26,671 nt of DNA, from contig JAHIKO010000009.1 of NCBI GenBank assembly GCA_018897535.1, positions 1-26,671 of the forward strand. The letters are read 5' to 3'. The DNA comes from Candidatus Dependentiae bacterium (lineage in GTDB: Bacteria; Babelota; Babeliae; Babelales; UASB340). Below are positions 18,097-26,385 of this stretch, in pieces (within the stretch, counting starts at the first letter, position 1; the number at the start of each line of letters is the position of its first letter). Under the pieces are notes generated by a model, which was not told where the DNA came from, ran no database searches, and saw only the letters and a list, made by a program, of their open reading frames with translations. A program made the translations under genes and the position numbers.

Positions 18097-18816
18097 TTAA
18101 GCTAAATTGACATAGACGTGCTGAACGTCATCAAGTTCTTCCAAGCTCTCTAAAAACTTATAAACTTTTTCTTCATCTTCTTCTTTATCCAAACTTACAG
18201 AAGTTTTTGCAACCCATTCCAAGCAAGCATCTTCAACTTTAAAACCAAGACTTTCAACGCCCTTTTTAACCACATATAAATTTTTAGGATCACAATAAAT
18301 AGATGCTAACCCTTCATGAACTTGCACATCTTCAACATCATATTCAAGCATTTTTTCCAAAAGATCATCTTCGGACATTCCCTTTGAATCCATTTTAATT
18401 ACACCTTTGTGCTCAAACATCCATGATACCGTTCCGGATTCACCCAAATTACCGCCAAGTCTTGAAAACATATGGCGCAAATCTGCAACAGTTCTTTGCT
18501 TATTATCGCTCAAAGTTTCTACAATCACTGCAACACCATGCGGTCCATATCCTTCATAATTTGCAGATTCATAACTTACACCCTCAAGTTCACCCGTACC
18601 CTTTTTTATAGCTCGGGTAATATTGTCTTGAGGCATATTTGCAGCTTTTGCTTTCTCAAGCACAACTCTTAATCTGGCATTACCGGCAGGATCTCCGCCA
18701 CTTTCTTTTGCAGCAACAGTTATTTCTCGAATTAACTTTGTAAAAACTTGGCCTCTTTTTGCATCTTCTTTGGCTTTTTTATGCTTTATCGTTGACCACT
18801 TTGAATGTCCTGACAT
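18097..18816 (-). CDS. yebC: YebC/PmpR (TACO1) family protein
   Basis: 239 residues, normal length. The N-terminus MSGHSKWSTIKHKKAKEDAKRG is the family hallmark, followed by KAKAANMPQDNITRAIKKG, YEGYGPHGVAVIVE and GGNLGESGTVSWMFEHKG. Family members were first described as transcription regulators and more recently as ribosome-associated factors relieving stalling; which applies here cannot be read. GGAG six bases before the ATG supports the start. In many bacteria yebC sits next to ruvC-ruvA-ruvB. Here ruvB lies 3 kb away on the same strand, separated by a protease and an ankyrin gene, and ruvC and ruvA are not in the window. An 80-base gap separates it from the protease gene upstream. Confidence 0.97.
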   Translation of the reverse strand: MSGHSKWSTIKHKKAKEDAKRGQVFTKLIREITVAAKESGGDPAGNARLRVVLEKAKAANMPQDNITRAIKKGTGELEGVSYESANYEGYGPHGVAVIVETLSDNKQRTVADLRHMFSRLGGNLGESGTVSWMFEHKGVIKMDSKGMSEDDLLEKMLEYDVEDVQVHEGLASIYCDPKNLYVVKKGVESLGFKVEDACLEWVAKTSVSLDKEEDEEKVYKFLESLEELDDVQHVYVNLA

Positions 18817-18896
18817 ACAAAACTCCCATAACTGATATTATTGAGTACATACTGTTTTCAATAAATTTAAATCAAATAAATAATTTGGCAATTGAA

Positions 18897-20429
18897 TTAA
18901 TTCGCAACTTGAATTGCTTTGACCAAATCTGAAACTTTATAAAAATATCTACTCGCCAAAATAGGTTCATCTTGTAATATTTTCTTCATAGACAAAGCGA
19001 TAAATATATTTTGATCTGTTTTAATTGTTAAATAATCATTTTTATTTGATTGCTTAATTGCATCTCTAAATTCTATCAAATTATGTACTTTTATATTATT
19101 TATTTCATCAATTATCATACCAGGACGCATCATCGCCAAATTGGCTTGTGAATTTGATAAAATATGCGTTACTACTAATACCGGCTTTTGTTGATTTTCG
19201 TCGTAATAATATTTTTTAAGATCCGAATCATATTCTTTTAATAGATCAACATGATTTAATGTCAATTGCATAACAATAAGACCACCTATAATCTCATAAT
19301 CTGTAAAATCTTTTTCATATTCAGGATAGATTTCTCTGACCGCCGGCAAATATTTATCATCAAGCTTTATTTTCTTTTCAAGTTTTTGACCATTTCTATA
19401 AAAAACCAAATCTATTTCATCTCCTACTAAAAATGTACAAAGATATGCCAAAATATTTGTATAATCTTCCATATTATCAATATTTAAATCAGCGTAATTA
19501 TCCAGTTTATAACCATTTATTTCACTAAAAATATCATACTGTTCGATTCCCAACGATTTCAATATTGAATTTTCAAAAACTTTACTAACAATAATACCGG
19601 TAATATTTGAATTATTTAGGTATGTTAAAGTATCCAAAGTAGTTTTCCAGAAATTGTTAAAAATACCAACCCCAAAAGGGTTTCTTAAAAACTTATTACT
19701 TCTAAGCCTTTCAAGAATTTTTTTTGCTATATTTGATGGAATCATAAAATTGGTATTTTGAGCATCATCTTTACCACTTTTATTAATTCCAACAACATTT
19801 CCATTAACATCAAGTGTTGGTCCGCCTGAATTTCCGGGATTTATTGGTGCAGAAATTTGGATAAGGCCATTACTAACCTTACTGCTAATAAGTCCATTAG
19901 TACTTTTTATATGCATTTCACCAAATGGAAAGCCTAAAGCCATAACAGATTGAGCACTTGAAATTTTATCGGAATCACCAAATGTTAAAAAACTAATTTT
20001 TCCTGAATGATCTTTAATGAAATTAAAATCGTCTTTTGAGAGTTTTAATAGTGCTAAATCCATGTATGGACATGCTCCAACAATATCTACACTAAAACGC
20101 TTTTGACCAAATTCAGGAATTTGAATTTTTATAACAACAGCTTCATTAATAACATGATAATTTGTAGCAATATAACCTTGATCATCTATAAAAAAACCGG
20201 ATCCTGCAGACGATACTTGCTCAGGCATTTGGCATGGCACAACCCAATTAAAAATATCTTTATAAGTAAAAATTTGAACTACAGCATTTTTTGATCTTTT
20301 TTGAACATCAACCCAAGAATAAAAATCACAATTCTGATTTATCTCAAACTCTTGTGCCCACAGATTTTTTAAATTAAATTCGACAAAAAATACCAAACTG
20401 AGTAATAATAATTTTTTTAATTTTTGCAC
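18897..20429 (-). CDS. Secreted Deg/HtrA-like serine protease with two PDZ-like domains
   Basis: 510 residues with a signal peptide of ~25 residues (cleavage near LWAQ). The trypsin-like domain has all three catalytic residues: His92 (ATNYHVI), Asp124 (PYMDLALLKL) and Ser201 (NPGNSGGP). Two PDZ-like segments follow, one near 250-365 (GIIVSKVFENSILKSLGI...DIFSEINGYKL) and one near 415-480 (VLVVTHILSNSQANLAMMRPGMIIDEINNIKV). This long C-terminal layout is more like plant-type Deg proteases such as DEG9 than E. coli DegP, judged by eye. The expected role is quality control or processing of envelope proteins in the periplasm. The start is GTG at 20427-20429 behind AGAGGA. The secreted ankyrin gene ends 24 bases upstream, so the two are probably co-transcribed. 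Confidence 0.9.
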   Translation of the reverse strand: MQKLKKLLLLSLVFFVEFNLKNLWAQEFEINQNCDFYSWVDVQKRSKNAVVQIFTYKDIFNWVVPCQMPEQVSSAGSGFFIDDQGYIATNYHVINEAVVIKIQIPEFGQKRFSVDIVGACPYMDLALLKLSKDDFNFIKDHSGKISFLTFGDSDKISSAQSVMALGFPFGEMHIKSTNGLISSKVSNGLIQISAPINPGNSGGPTLDVNGNVVGINKSGKDDAQNTNFMIPSNIAKKILERLRSNKFLRNPFGVGIFNNFWKTTLDTLTYLNNSNITGIIVSKVFENSILKSLGIEQYDIFSEINGYKLDNYADLNIDNMEDYTNILAYLCTFLVGDEIDLVFYRNGQKLEKKIKLDDKYLPAVREIYPEYEKDFTDYEIIGGLIVMQLTLNHVDLLKEYDSDLKKYYYDENQQKPVLVVTHILSNSQANLAMMRPGMIIDEINNIKVHNLIEFRDAIKQSNKNDYLTIKTDQNIFIALSMKKILQDEPILASRYFYKVSDLVKAIQVAN

Positions 20430-20453
20430 AAAAGAATCCTCTTTATAAAATAA

Positions 20454-21749
20454 TTAGTGATTTTTACAATTTACAATGTTAATTATAGCCTTTTTTAAAT
20501 TTGAAATAAATTCATTTATAGTCAAAATAAATCTATCCCACCAACTAATTAACTCTTCACCGGTACACGCACCATGCAAAGTCAATATATTAAAAACTTC
20601 TCCTTCAGCATAATCTAAAGGCGTAAAACCTCTATTATCTTTAATGTTTACATCTGCTCCAGAATTTATTAATAAATTAACAAATTCTAATTTATTAAAT
20701 ATAGTGGCATTATGTAAAGCTGTCGTACTATTATCAAAAGAATATGCGTTCAAATCAGCACCACTGGATATCAATAATTTTGCAACATCGATCAAATCAT
20801 TTACTATCGATAAATATAAAGGCTTAACCTTATAATTTTTATTGCCATTAACATTAGCACCATGCTTTATTAGTAAACTAACCACATCTTTTACGTAACG
20901 TTTGTCAAAATATATAAGAGCACAAATCAATGGCGAAGGTACTTTATTATTATCGTTACCATTTGCATTTACTCCATTTTCAAGAAGCATTTTAATAATA
21001 TCTTTGTTATTTAAATAAATTGCCGCCTTTAACGGTGACCAGCCATTTATATCAATATTTTCTAAATCTGCTCCGGCGGATATTAAAGAAGATACTATTT
21101 CTTTTTTCCCACAATCTATAGCCGCAAATAAAAGATTTTTACCATCAGAAAATTTAATATTTTCCAAAAATTTTTTATTAATAAAAAATCTCTTTATTAA
21201 TAAATCAACAATAGATCCATGACCTTTTGCTACAGCTAAAATCAAAGAACTTCTTATAGACCTACTACTATTAATTGCATTTATATTTGAATTGACTAGA
21301 AGCTCAGCAATATCAACACGACCATATTCAGCTGCATATTCAATAGGACTTTTATTCGATTTATCCACCAAATGAACCAATGCCCCTTTTTTAATCAAAT
21401 ATTCAACAATTTCAGAATTACCTATACATATAGCTTCTATAAGCGGAGTCTTGCTAAAATAATAAGAATTATTCAATTCAGCCCCATTATCAACAATAAG
21501 TTTAACCATATTAACATTATTCATTAGTATGGCTTGAATTAATGGTGACCTCCCATAAGAATCATTTTCATTAATATTCACACCCTTACCAATTAATTTG
21601 GAAACTAATGAAACATTTCCAAAATAAATAGCACTTCTTAATTCTTCCCGTAAACTGGATTCTGAAAAAATAGATGTTGAATAGAATAAAAAAATTAAAA
21701 TAGTCAGATATTTACATATTTTTTTTAACAAATTAACGAAAAAATTCAT
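20454..21749 (-). CDS. Secreted ankyrin-repeat protein (about 11 repeats)
   Basis: 431 residues. An N-terminal signal sequence (KKICKYLTILIFLFYSTSIFS) is followed by about 11 ankyrin repeats filling residues ~33-395. Good examples contain DNRGFTPLDYA, NGWSPLKAAIYLNNKDIIKMLLENG and LINSGADVNIKD. The repeats near 175-210 are more degenerate. The last ~35 residues (LISWWDRFILTINEFISNLKKAIINIV) form an amphipathic helix-like tail. Ankyrin repeats bind proteins; in intracellular bacteria such proteins are often host-directed, but periplasmic roles are equally possible. The ATG is preceded by GGGG. It lies between ruvB and the Deg-like protease on the same strand. Confidence 0.92.
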   Translation of the reverse strand: MNFFVNLLKKICKYLTILIFLFYSTSIFSESSLREELRSAIYFGNVSLVSKLIGKGVNINENDSYGRSPLIQAILMNNVNMVKLIVDNGAELNNSYYFSKTPLIEAICIGNSEIVEYLIKKGALVHLVDKSNKSPIEYAAEYGRVDIAELLVNSNINAINSSRSIRSSLILAVAKGHGSIVDLLIKRFFINKKFLENIKFSDGKNLLFAAIDCGKKEIVSSLISAGADLENIDINGWSPLKAAIYLNNKDIIKMLLENGVNANGNDNNKVPSPLICALIYFDKRYVKDVVSLLIKHGANVNGNKNYKVKPLYLSIVNDLIDVAKLLISSGADLNAYSFDNSTTALHNATIFNKLEFVNLLINSGADVNIKDNRGFTPLDYAEGEVFNILTLHGACTGEELISWWDRFILTINEFISNLKKAIINIVNCKNH

Positions 21750-21779
21750 TTAAAACCCCATTTTTGTAAAAATTCTCGA

Positions 21780-21806
21780 TTTATAACCATTAATCAAGAA
21801 TAACAA
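21780..21806 (-). promoter_or_regulatory. Possible promoter for the ankyrin-protease pair
   Basis: Reading leftward, TTGTTA (21801-21806) and TATAAA (21780-21785) are separated by 15 bases in the 115-base gap between ruvB and the ankyrin gene. The spacing is short, so this is only a candidate. Confidence 0.3.
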
Positions 21807-21864
21807 ATAAAATTTTTGAAAAAAAACGAATCAACTATAAATGAGATATTTTGATTAAAAAACG

Positions 21865-22893
21865 CTAAAATATGGCTTTTTGTTCTATGATATTTTCACC
21901 CAGTAACTTTTTTCTTAAAGACAAATATTTCTTAGGATTAATTTGTCTACCCCTGGTCGTCTTTTGCAAAAGCCCCATTCGAATCAAATATGGCTCACAA
22001 ACATCTTCAAGACTATCCCTATCCTCACCCGTCATAGCCGCCAGGGTATCAAGTCCCACCGGACCGCCATCAAAATCTTTAATAATATGAGCCAAAACTT
22101 TGCGGTCAAGTTTATTGAGACCGTCTTCATCTATATCCAGAAAGTTTAATGCTATATCAACTATTTCTTTATTTATAACTTCATAGCCCTTAACCTGGGC
22201 AAAATCTCGCACACGCCTAAAAATTCTTTTTACTATCCTAGGTGTTCCGCGAGCCCGCTTGCCAATTTCAAATGTCGCTTCAGGCAAAATTGGGACATTC
22301 AAAAAATTTGCATTTTGTTTAACGATTTCTGCCAAACTTTCTGAATCATAAAAGTCCAGTCGTTCCACTATTCCAAATCTGGTTTGCAATGGGCCAGAAA
22401 TCAACGAGGTTCTCGTTGTAGCTCCGATTAATGTAAATGACTTTAATGGCAGTCTAATTGATTTTGCACCGGCACCTTGGCCAATTATCATATCAACTGC
22501 AAAATTTTCCATTGCACTATATAAAATTTCTTCAACATTTTTAGGTAATCTGTGAATTTCATCTATGAATAAAATTTCACGTTCTTGTAAATTGGATAAA
22601 ATGGCAACAAGATCTCCGCTTCTTTCCAAAACAGGGGCACTTGTAATTCTAAAAGTTGCACCTAATTCTTTAGCTATAACTTTTGCCAAAGTTGTTTTTC
22701 CAAGACCGGGCGGACCAAAAAGCAAAATGTGATCTAGGTTTTCTTTACGCAAATTACACGCCGTAACATAAACCTTTAGTTTAGATTTTATTTCTTCCTG
22801 TCCCAAATATTGATCAAACGTTTCAGGTTCAAATGTGAGAACCCTATCTTCTTGAGTTTCTTGTAAATTTAATAATTCTATTGGGGAGTCCAT
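21865..22893 (-). CDS. ruvB: Holliday junction branch migration helicase RuvB
   Basis: 342 residues, normal length. RuvB is the hexameric AAA+ motor that drives branch migration with RuvA. Visible features: TFDQYLGQEEIKSKL at 25-39, Walker A GPPGLGKT at 60-67, Walker B LFIDEIH at 108-114, sensor-1 GATTR at 157-161, the arginine-finger region LQTRFGI near 169-175, and the C-terminal winged-helix region with GGPVGLDTLAA and EPYLIRMGLLQKTTRGR. The ribosome site is weak (AAAGATAA). RuvA and RuvC are not in the window. It is flanked on both sides by secreted ankyrin genes on the same strand, an unusual neighbourhood for ruvB. Confidence 0.97.
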   Translation of the reverse strand: MDSPIELLNLQETQEDRVLTFEPETFDQYLGQEEIKSKLKVYVTACNLRKENLDHILLFGPPGLGKTTLAKVIAKELGATFRITSAPVLERSGDLVAILSNLQEREILFIDEIHRLPKNVEEILYSAMENFAVDMIIGQGAGAKSIRLPLKSFTLIGATTRTSLISGPLQTRFGIVERLDFYDSESLAEIVKQNANFLNVPILPEATFEIGKRARGTPRIVKRIFRRVRDFAQVKGYEVINKEIVDIALNFLDIDEDGLNKLDRKVLAHIIKDFDGGPVGLDTLAAMTGEDRDSLEDVCEPYLIRMGLLQKTTRGRQINPKKYLSLRKKLLGENIIEQKAIF

Positions 22894-22973
22894 AAAAGTT
22901 ATCTTTTAATAAATTTATAAATTTTATTTTTCATAATAACATAAAATAAAATTTATATTTAAAAAACAAAATT

Positions 22974-23585
22974 TTAATCTAACTCGGCACCTAGCCCCCA
23001 ATGATCTCCATTTAACAAATAATCGCGATCACTCTGTGCATGAATTCTTTGGAGCAAAAATTCAATCACCTCTTTATAAGATGAGACTTGATCTTCAAAC
23101 TCTTTTTGTAAATCAGATCGCTTTTTTTCTATCTCTGTTTCGATATAATCGTCACCGTATTTAAATAAGTAATTTTCAAATTTTGCTAATTTTTTTTCAA
23201 CATAACCTTTTTTTGGGCAACAATTAATAGCATATTGCAAAGCTGCATTTCCATATATATCTTTGATCTTAAAATCCGCACCATTTTCAACCAAATATTT
23301 TACAACATCATAATTTCCACCGCTTGCAGCAATCATCAATAAAGTTTGTTTTCCTTCATTTAAAAATATATTAATTTTTTCTAAACCTATTTTATTTTCC
23401 AAATGCTCTTTAACTTTATCTAAATCTCCAAATTTATAAATGCCAACAATATTATTAAAGTCTCTTTCCAACCCAAATAGAAAAAATTTGTTGTCCATGG
23501 AACTTAAAGTATTAAATACTAAAAAAAATCCCAAAACATTTAATACAAAAAATAATCTATTAGGCTTATTCAAATAACCAATCAT
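22974..23585 (-). CDS. Small secreted or membrane-anchored ankyrin protein
   Basis: 203 residues. The ATG is six bases after AGGGGA. An N-terminal hydrophobic stretch (~10-28, LFFVLNVLGFFLVFNTLSS) is a signal peptide or anchor. Two ankyrin repeats follow: GKQTLLMIAASGGNYDVVKYLVENGADF and the degenerate DIYGNAALQYAINCC. The second is interrupted by a charged insertion (about 125-165, Lys/Glu-rich) before its outer helix EVIEFLLQRIHA. The C-terminus ends in LNGDHWGLGAELD. It is the middle gene of a leftward trio, 58 bases after one ankyrin gene and 80 bases before ruvB. The binding partner is unknown. Confidence 0.85.
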   Translation of the reverse strand: MIGYLNKPNRLFFVLNVLGFFLVFNTLSSMDNKFFLFGLERDFNNIVGIYKFGDLDKVKEHLENKIGLEKINIFLNEGKQTLLMIAASGGNYDVVKYLVENGADFKIKDIYGNAALQYAINCCPKKGYVEKKLAKFENYLFKYGDDYIETEIEKKRSDLQKEFEDQVSSYKEVIEFLLQRIHAQSDRDYLLNGDHWGLGAELD

Positions 23586-23643
23586 AATAATCCCCTCATA
23601 ATCTTATTTGCATATTCATCTAAAAAAACAACCTATTTTAAAT

Positions 23644-24645
23644 TTACAATAAATCATAACCTCTTCTTTTTAACAAATCACGCGACGAAATTTCACATGT
23701 TCCCTTAGTTTTTTTGTCAATAAAATTATTTAATAAATCATCATTGTTAGGATACATTTCTTTTAGTTTATTAATTAAATAATCTACAATTTCAACATCC
23801 CAAAAACAACATGCTAAATGTAAAGGAGTTAATCCCAAATTATCTTCTACATCTATTTCAGCGCCATAATCACAAAGCAACGTTACCATTTCCAAATCAC
23901 CGTTTGCACACGCATAAAATAATGCAGTTTGTCCATTATGATCTCTAAAATTGACAAATCTTAATAACCTTTCATCTAAATTTTTATTTTGTAAATTTTC
24001 ATCTTGAGGCGAATAGATTTTTTTCAGGTGTTCCAATAAAATCTCCGCCATTTTAAAATCATCATTAGTAACAAGTAACATCAATAAATTTTTCTCAGAT
24101 ATTGGGTCTAAAACACTAAAATCTCCACCTAGCACTAAAAGCTCTCTAAACACAAACCTCTTAGCTTCGTTTAAATTTTCATCATCACTGAAATCTTTAA
24201 AATTCTGGCACAAACCAGATAGCGCTGAATATTCTTTTTTATTCAATTGATTTATAAATTTTTGAATAACAATATTTTTGATCTCTTTGTTATATTTATC
24301 TTCGTTATATTTATCTTCAACCTGTTTTTTAAAAGCAGCCAATAAAGATCTTGCTATATCATAATGTTCAAAAATACAAGCCTCTATTAATGCAGTTGTT
24401 TCACCAGTTTTGGATACAATTTCTATATCAGCACCGTTCTTTAATAAAATATCTATATCATCCCAATTGCCTTTGGCAGATGCCATAATAATTGGTGTCA
24501 AATCAGAATCAATAAATTTATTAACATCAGTAACTTTATATTTATCTAAAATATTTTTTATTAAACGCGAATTTGGTGACATAGAAAATAAATCTAAAAA
24601 TAAAAAATATGATAAAACAAATAATATTTTATATAAATTTTTCAT
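23644..24645 (-). CDS. Secreted ankyrin-repeat protein
   Basis: 333 residues from the ATG at 24645. A TTG at 24705 would add 20 residues, but the ATG has AAGG five to six bases upstream and begins a clean signal peptide (KNLYKILFVLSYFLFLDLFS). About five ankyrin repeats follow. Two near the N-terminus (LTPIIMASAKGNWDDIDILLKNGADIE, TTALIEACIFEHYDIARSLL) and two near the C-terminus (GQTALFYACANGDLEMVTLLCDYGAEI, GLTPLHLACCFWDVEIVDYLI) are clear. The centre is degenerate and charged. It is the first gene of the leftward series and is divergent from trpS. The target is unknown. Confidence 0.9.
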   Translation of the reverse strand: MKNLYKILFVLSYFLFLDLFSMSPNSRLIKNILDKYKVTDVNKFIDSDLTPIIMASAKGNWDDIDILLKNGADIEIVSKTGETTALIEACIFEHYDIARSLLAAFKKQVEDKYNEDKYNKEIKNIVIQKFINQLNKKEYSALSGLCQNFKDFSDDENLNEAKRFVFRELLVLGGDFSVLDPISEKNLLMLLVTNDDFKMAEILLEHLKKIYSPQDENLQNKNLDERLLRFVNFRDHNGQTALFYACANGDLEMVTLLCDYGAEIDVEDNLGLTPLHLACCFWDVEIVDYLINKLKEMYPNNDDLLNNFIDKKTKGTCEISSRDLLKRRGYDLL

Positions 24646-24728
24646 ACAAACCTTATAAACATTTTTTTTAAAATACAGGCAATTATTAGAACAAATAAAT
24701 ACCAAACGGTCAATTCATAAAAATAAAA

Positions 24729-24758
24729 CTGCCAAAAACTATCATGTTTTGTTATATT
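24729..24758 (+). promoter_or_regulatory. Possible trpS promoter
   Basis: CTGCCA (24729-24734) and TATATT (24753-24758), 18 bases apart, lie in the AT-rich divergent gap upstream of trpS. The match is moderate, and the gap's high AT content makes chance matches likely. Confidence 0.35.
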
Positions 24759-24795
24759 AAAAAATATTTATAAAATAAAAAGAGGTAAAAATTTT

Positions 24796-25797
24796 ATGCA
24801 GAAAAAAATAATTCTTACCGGTGACAGACCAACCGGCAAACTTCACTTAGGCCATTATGTTGGTTCTTTATCAAACAGAGTAAAACTACAAAACGAGTAT
24901 GAACAATTTATTTTAATTGCAGATTTGCAAGCGCTAACAGATAATGCCGAACGCCCAGAGATTCTTAAGCAAAATATAATAGAAGTAACGCTTGATTATT
25001 TGGCAGTAGGAATAGACCCAAAAGTAAGCACAATTTTTATTCAATCACAAGTTCCGGAATTAACAGAATTGACATTTTATTTCATGAATTTAGTAACTGT
25101 TCCAAGACTACAAAGAAATCCAACAGTAAAAACTGAAATTAAACAAAAAAATTTCGGCTCCGGAGTTCCCGTTGGTTTTTTTGTTTATCCAATAAGCCAA
25201 GCCGCCGACATTACGTTATTTAAAGCAAATTTAGTTCCTGTAGGTCAAGATCAACTTCCAATGATAGAACAAACAAATGAAATAGTAAGAAAATTCAATA
25301 GCACATATGAACCAATTTTCGTTGAAGCCGAGGCGTTAGTTCCAAAGGATGCCGGAAGATTGCCCGGAATAGATGGTCAAGCAAAGATGGGAAAATCTTT
25401 GGGTAATGCAATATATTTATCAGACGATGCCGACACGCTACAAAAAAAAATCATGAGCATGTTCACAGATCCTACTCATTTAAAAGTAGAAGATCCCGGT
25501 AAAATAGAAGGTAACACTGTATTTACTTATCTGGACTATTTTGCATCTGACAAAAAAACAGTTGATGAAATGAAAGAACACTATCAAAAAGGTGGGCTTG
25601 GTGATGTTAAAGTAAAAAAATATTTAAACGAAATATTACAGGAACTTTTAAAACCAATAAGAGAACGTAGACAACATTTTGCAAAAGATATCTCTTATAT
25701 TGAAAATATAGTAAGAGCAGGAACTGAAAAGGCAAAAGTTAAAGCCGGTCAAACAATGCAAGAAGTTCGCAAAGCTATGAAACTTAATTATTTTTAG
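24796..25797 (+). CDS. trpS: Tryptophanyl-tRNA synthetase
   Basis: 333 residues, normal for bacterial TrpRS. It attaches tryptophan to tRNA-Trp in the cytoplasm. Class I signatures are TGKLHLGHYVGSL at 13-25 (the HIGH motif) and KMGKS at 197-201 (the KMSKS motif, with Gly in place of Ser). The connecting region shows RNPTVKTEI and PVGQDQLPMIEQT, typical of TrpRS rather than TyrRS. AGAGG ten bases before the ATG is the ribosome site. It stands alone on the + strand, 41 bases before tRNA-Lys, and may share a transcript with it. Confidence 0.97.
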   Translation: MQKKIILTGDRPTGKLHLGHYVGSLSNRVKLQNEYEQFILIADLQALTDNAERPEILKQNIIEVTLDYLAVGIDPKVSTIFIQSQVPELTELTFYFMNLVTVPRLQRNPTVKTEIKQKNFGSGVPVGFFVYPISQAADITLFKANLVPVGQDQLPMIEQTNEIVRKFNSTYEPIFVEAEALVPKDAGRLPGIDGQAKMGKSLGNAIYLSDDADTLQKKIMSMFTDPTHLKVEDPGKIEGNTVFTYLDYFASDKKTVDEMKEHYQKGGLGDVKVKKYLNEILQELLKPIRERRQHFAKDISYIENIVRAGTEKAKVKAGQTMQEVRKAMKLNYF

Positions 25798-25838
25798 TTC
25801 TTTAATTTCTTACAACTTTTGGTAATATGTCTTTAGAT

Positions 25839-25914
25839 GGGTTGCTAGCTCAATTGGTAGAGCAACAGACTCTTAATCTGCAGGTTCAGGGTTCGAGTCC
25901 CTGGCGACCCACCA
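25839..25914 (+). tRNA. tRNA-Lys (anticodon CUU), CCA encoded
   Basis: A 73-base tRNA plus encoded CCA. The acceptor stem GGGTTGC pairs with GCGACCC with one G-U pair. The anticodon loop CTCTTAA gives anticodon CTT (Lys, AAG codons). The T arm contains GGTTCGAGTCC. The first anticodon-stem pair appears to be A-C. It starts 41 bases after the trpS stop. Confidence 0.93.
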
Positions 25915-25916
25915 GC

Positions 25917-25978
25917 CTACGCACGAGGCTTCGGCTGGCAGGCCAGTAAGAGGGCCAAAAGCGGACAAGTCCTATGGC
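25917..25978 (+). repeat. GC-rich post-tRNA element A
   Basis: It starts two bases after the CCA of tRNA-Lys. It shares its beginning (CTACGCACGAGGCTTC) and end (GCGGACAAGTCCTATGGC) with element B behind tRNA-Leu; the middles differ. It contains self-complementary stretches (GGCC...GGCC). It is far more GC-rich than its surroundings and is not followed by a T-run, so it is not a plain terminator. Confidence 0.7.
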
Positions 25979-26027
25979 CGAGTTGATAATGACAAGCATA
26001 AATTGTAAATTTTATTGCAAAAAGTCT

Positions 26028-26112
26028 TGTCATGCTGAACTTGTTTCAGCATCCAGAAATTGAAAAATTCATATATTATAGGACTGGATCCTGAAATAAA
26101 TTCAGGATGACA
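26028..26112 (+). repeat. Paired-hairpin inverted repeat (REP/MITE-like)
   Basis: Two 29-base arms (26028-26056 and 26084-26112) are inverted copies with 25 of 29 identical positions, around a 27-base AT-rich spacer. Each arm is itself a hairpin with an 8-bp stem and a 5-base loop (ATGCTGAA/TTCAGCAT and ATCCTGAA/TTCAGGAT). Two of the four differences between arms are a base pair that has flipped (G-C to C-G), so pairing is kept. It resembles widespread intergenic repeats of the 'GTCATnCTGAA...TTTCAG' type. Confidence 0.8.
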
Positions 26113-26161
26113 AAAAAATTTAGGAAAGATTCTGCAGCGTTTAAGCCGCGTTAGATTTATT

Positions 26162-26248
26162 GCAAGGGTGGCGAAACTGGTAGACGCACTGGCCTTAGGA
26201 GCCAGCCCTAGAAATAGGATGGGGGTTCGAGTCCCCCCTCTTGCACCA
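26162..26248 (+). tRNA. tRNA-Leu (anticodon UAG), CCA encoded
   Basis: A class II tRNA with a long variable arm (CCTA GAAA TAGG). The acceptor stem GCAAGGG pairs with CTCTTGC with one G-U pair. The anticodon stem CTGGC/GCCAG holds the loop CTTAGGA, giving anticodon TAG (Leu, CUA codons). The T arm is GGGGGTTCGAGTCCCCC, and CCA is encoded. Confidence 0.95.
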
Positions 26249-26250
26249 TA

Positions 26251-26303
26251 CTACGCACAAGGCTTCCGACTTCGCCTAGGCTTCGGCGGACAAGTCGTAT
26301 GGC
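26251..26303 (+). repeat. GC-rich post-tRNA element B
   Basis: It starts two bases after the CCA of tRNA-Leu and matches element A at both ends (CTACGCACAAGGCTTC and GCGGACAAGTCGTATGGC). It can fold as CGACTT-CGCC-loop-GGCG-gac-AAGTCG. No T-run follows. The next ~80 bases to the trigger-factor promoter are AT-rich with nothing recognisable. Confidence 0.7.
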
Positions 26304-26385
26304 AGGACACACAAAAAGCAATCTAAATAAAATCTATTTTTAAAATCAAAAAAATTACCTACTATTTTAAAGTTTTTCAAAAAAC

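Noticed and set aside
24646..24705. TTG start adding 20 residues to the first ankyrin gene
   Set aside because: The ATG at 24645 has a ribosome site and begins a clean signal peptide.
25917..26303. Integrated element flanked by tRNA attachment sites
   Set aside because: No integrase and no duplicated tRNA 3' end were seen; the shared sequence lies outside the tRNAs.
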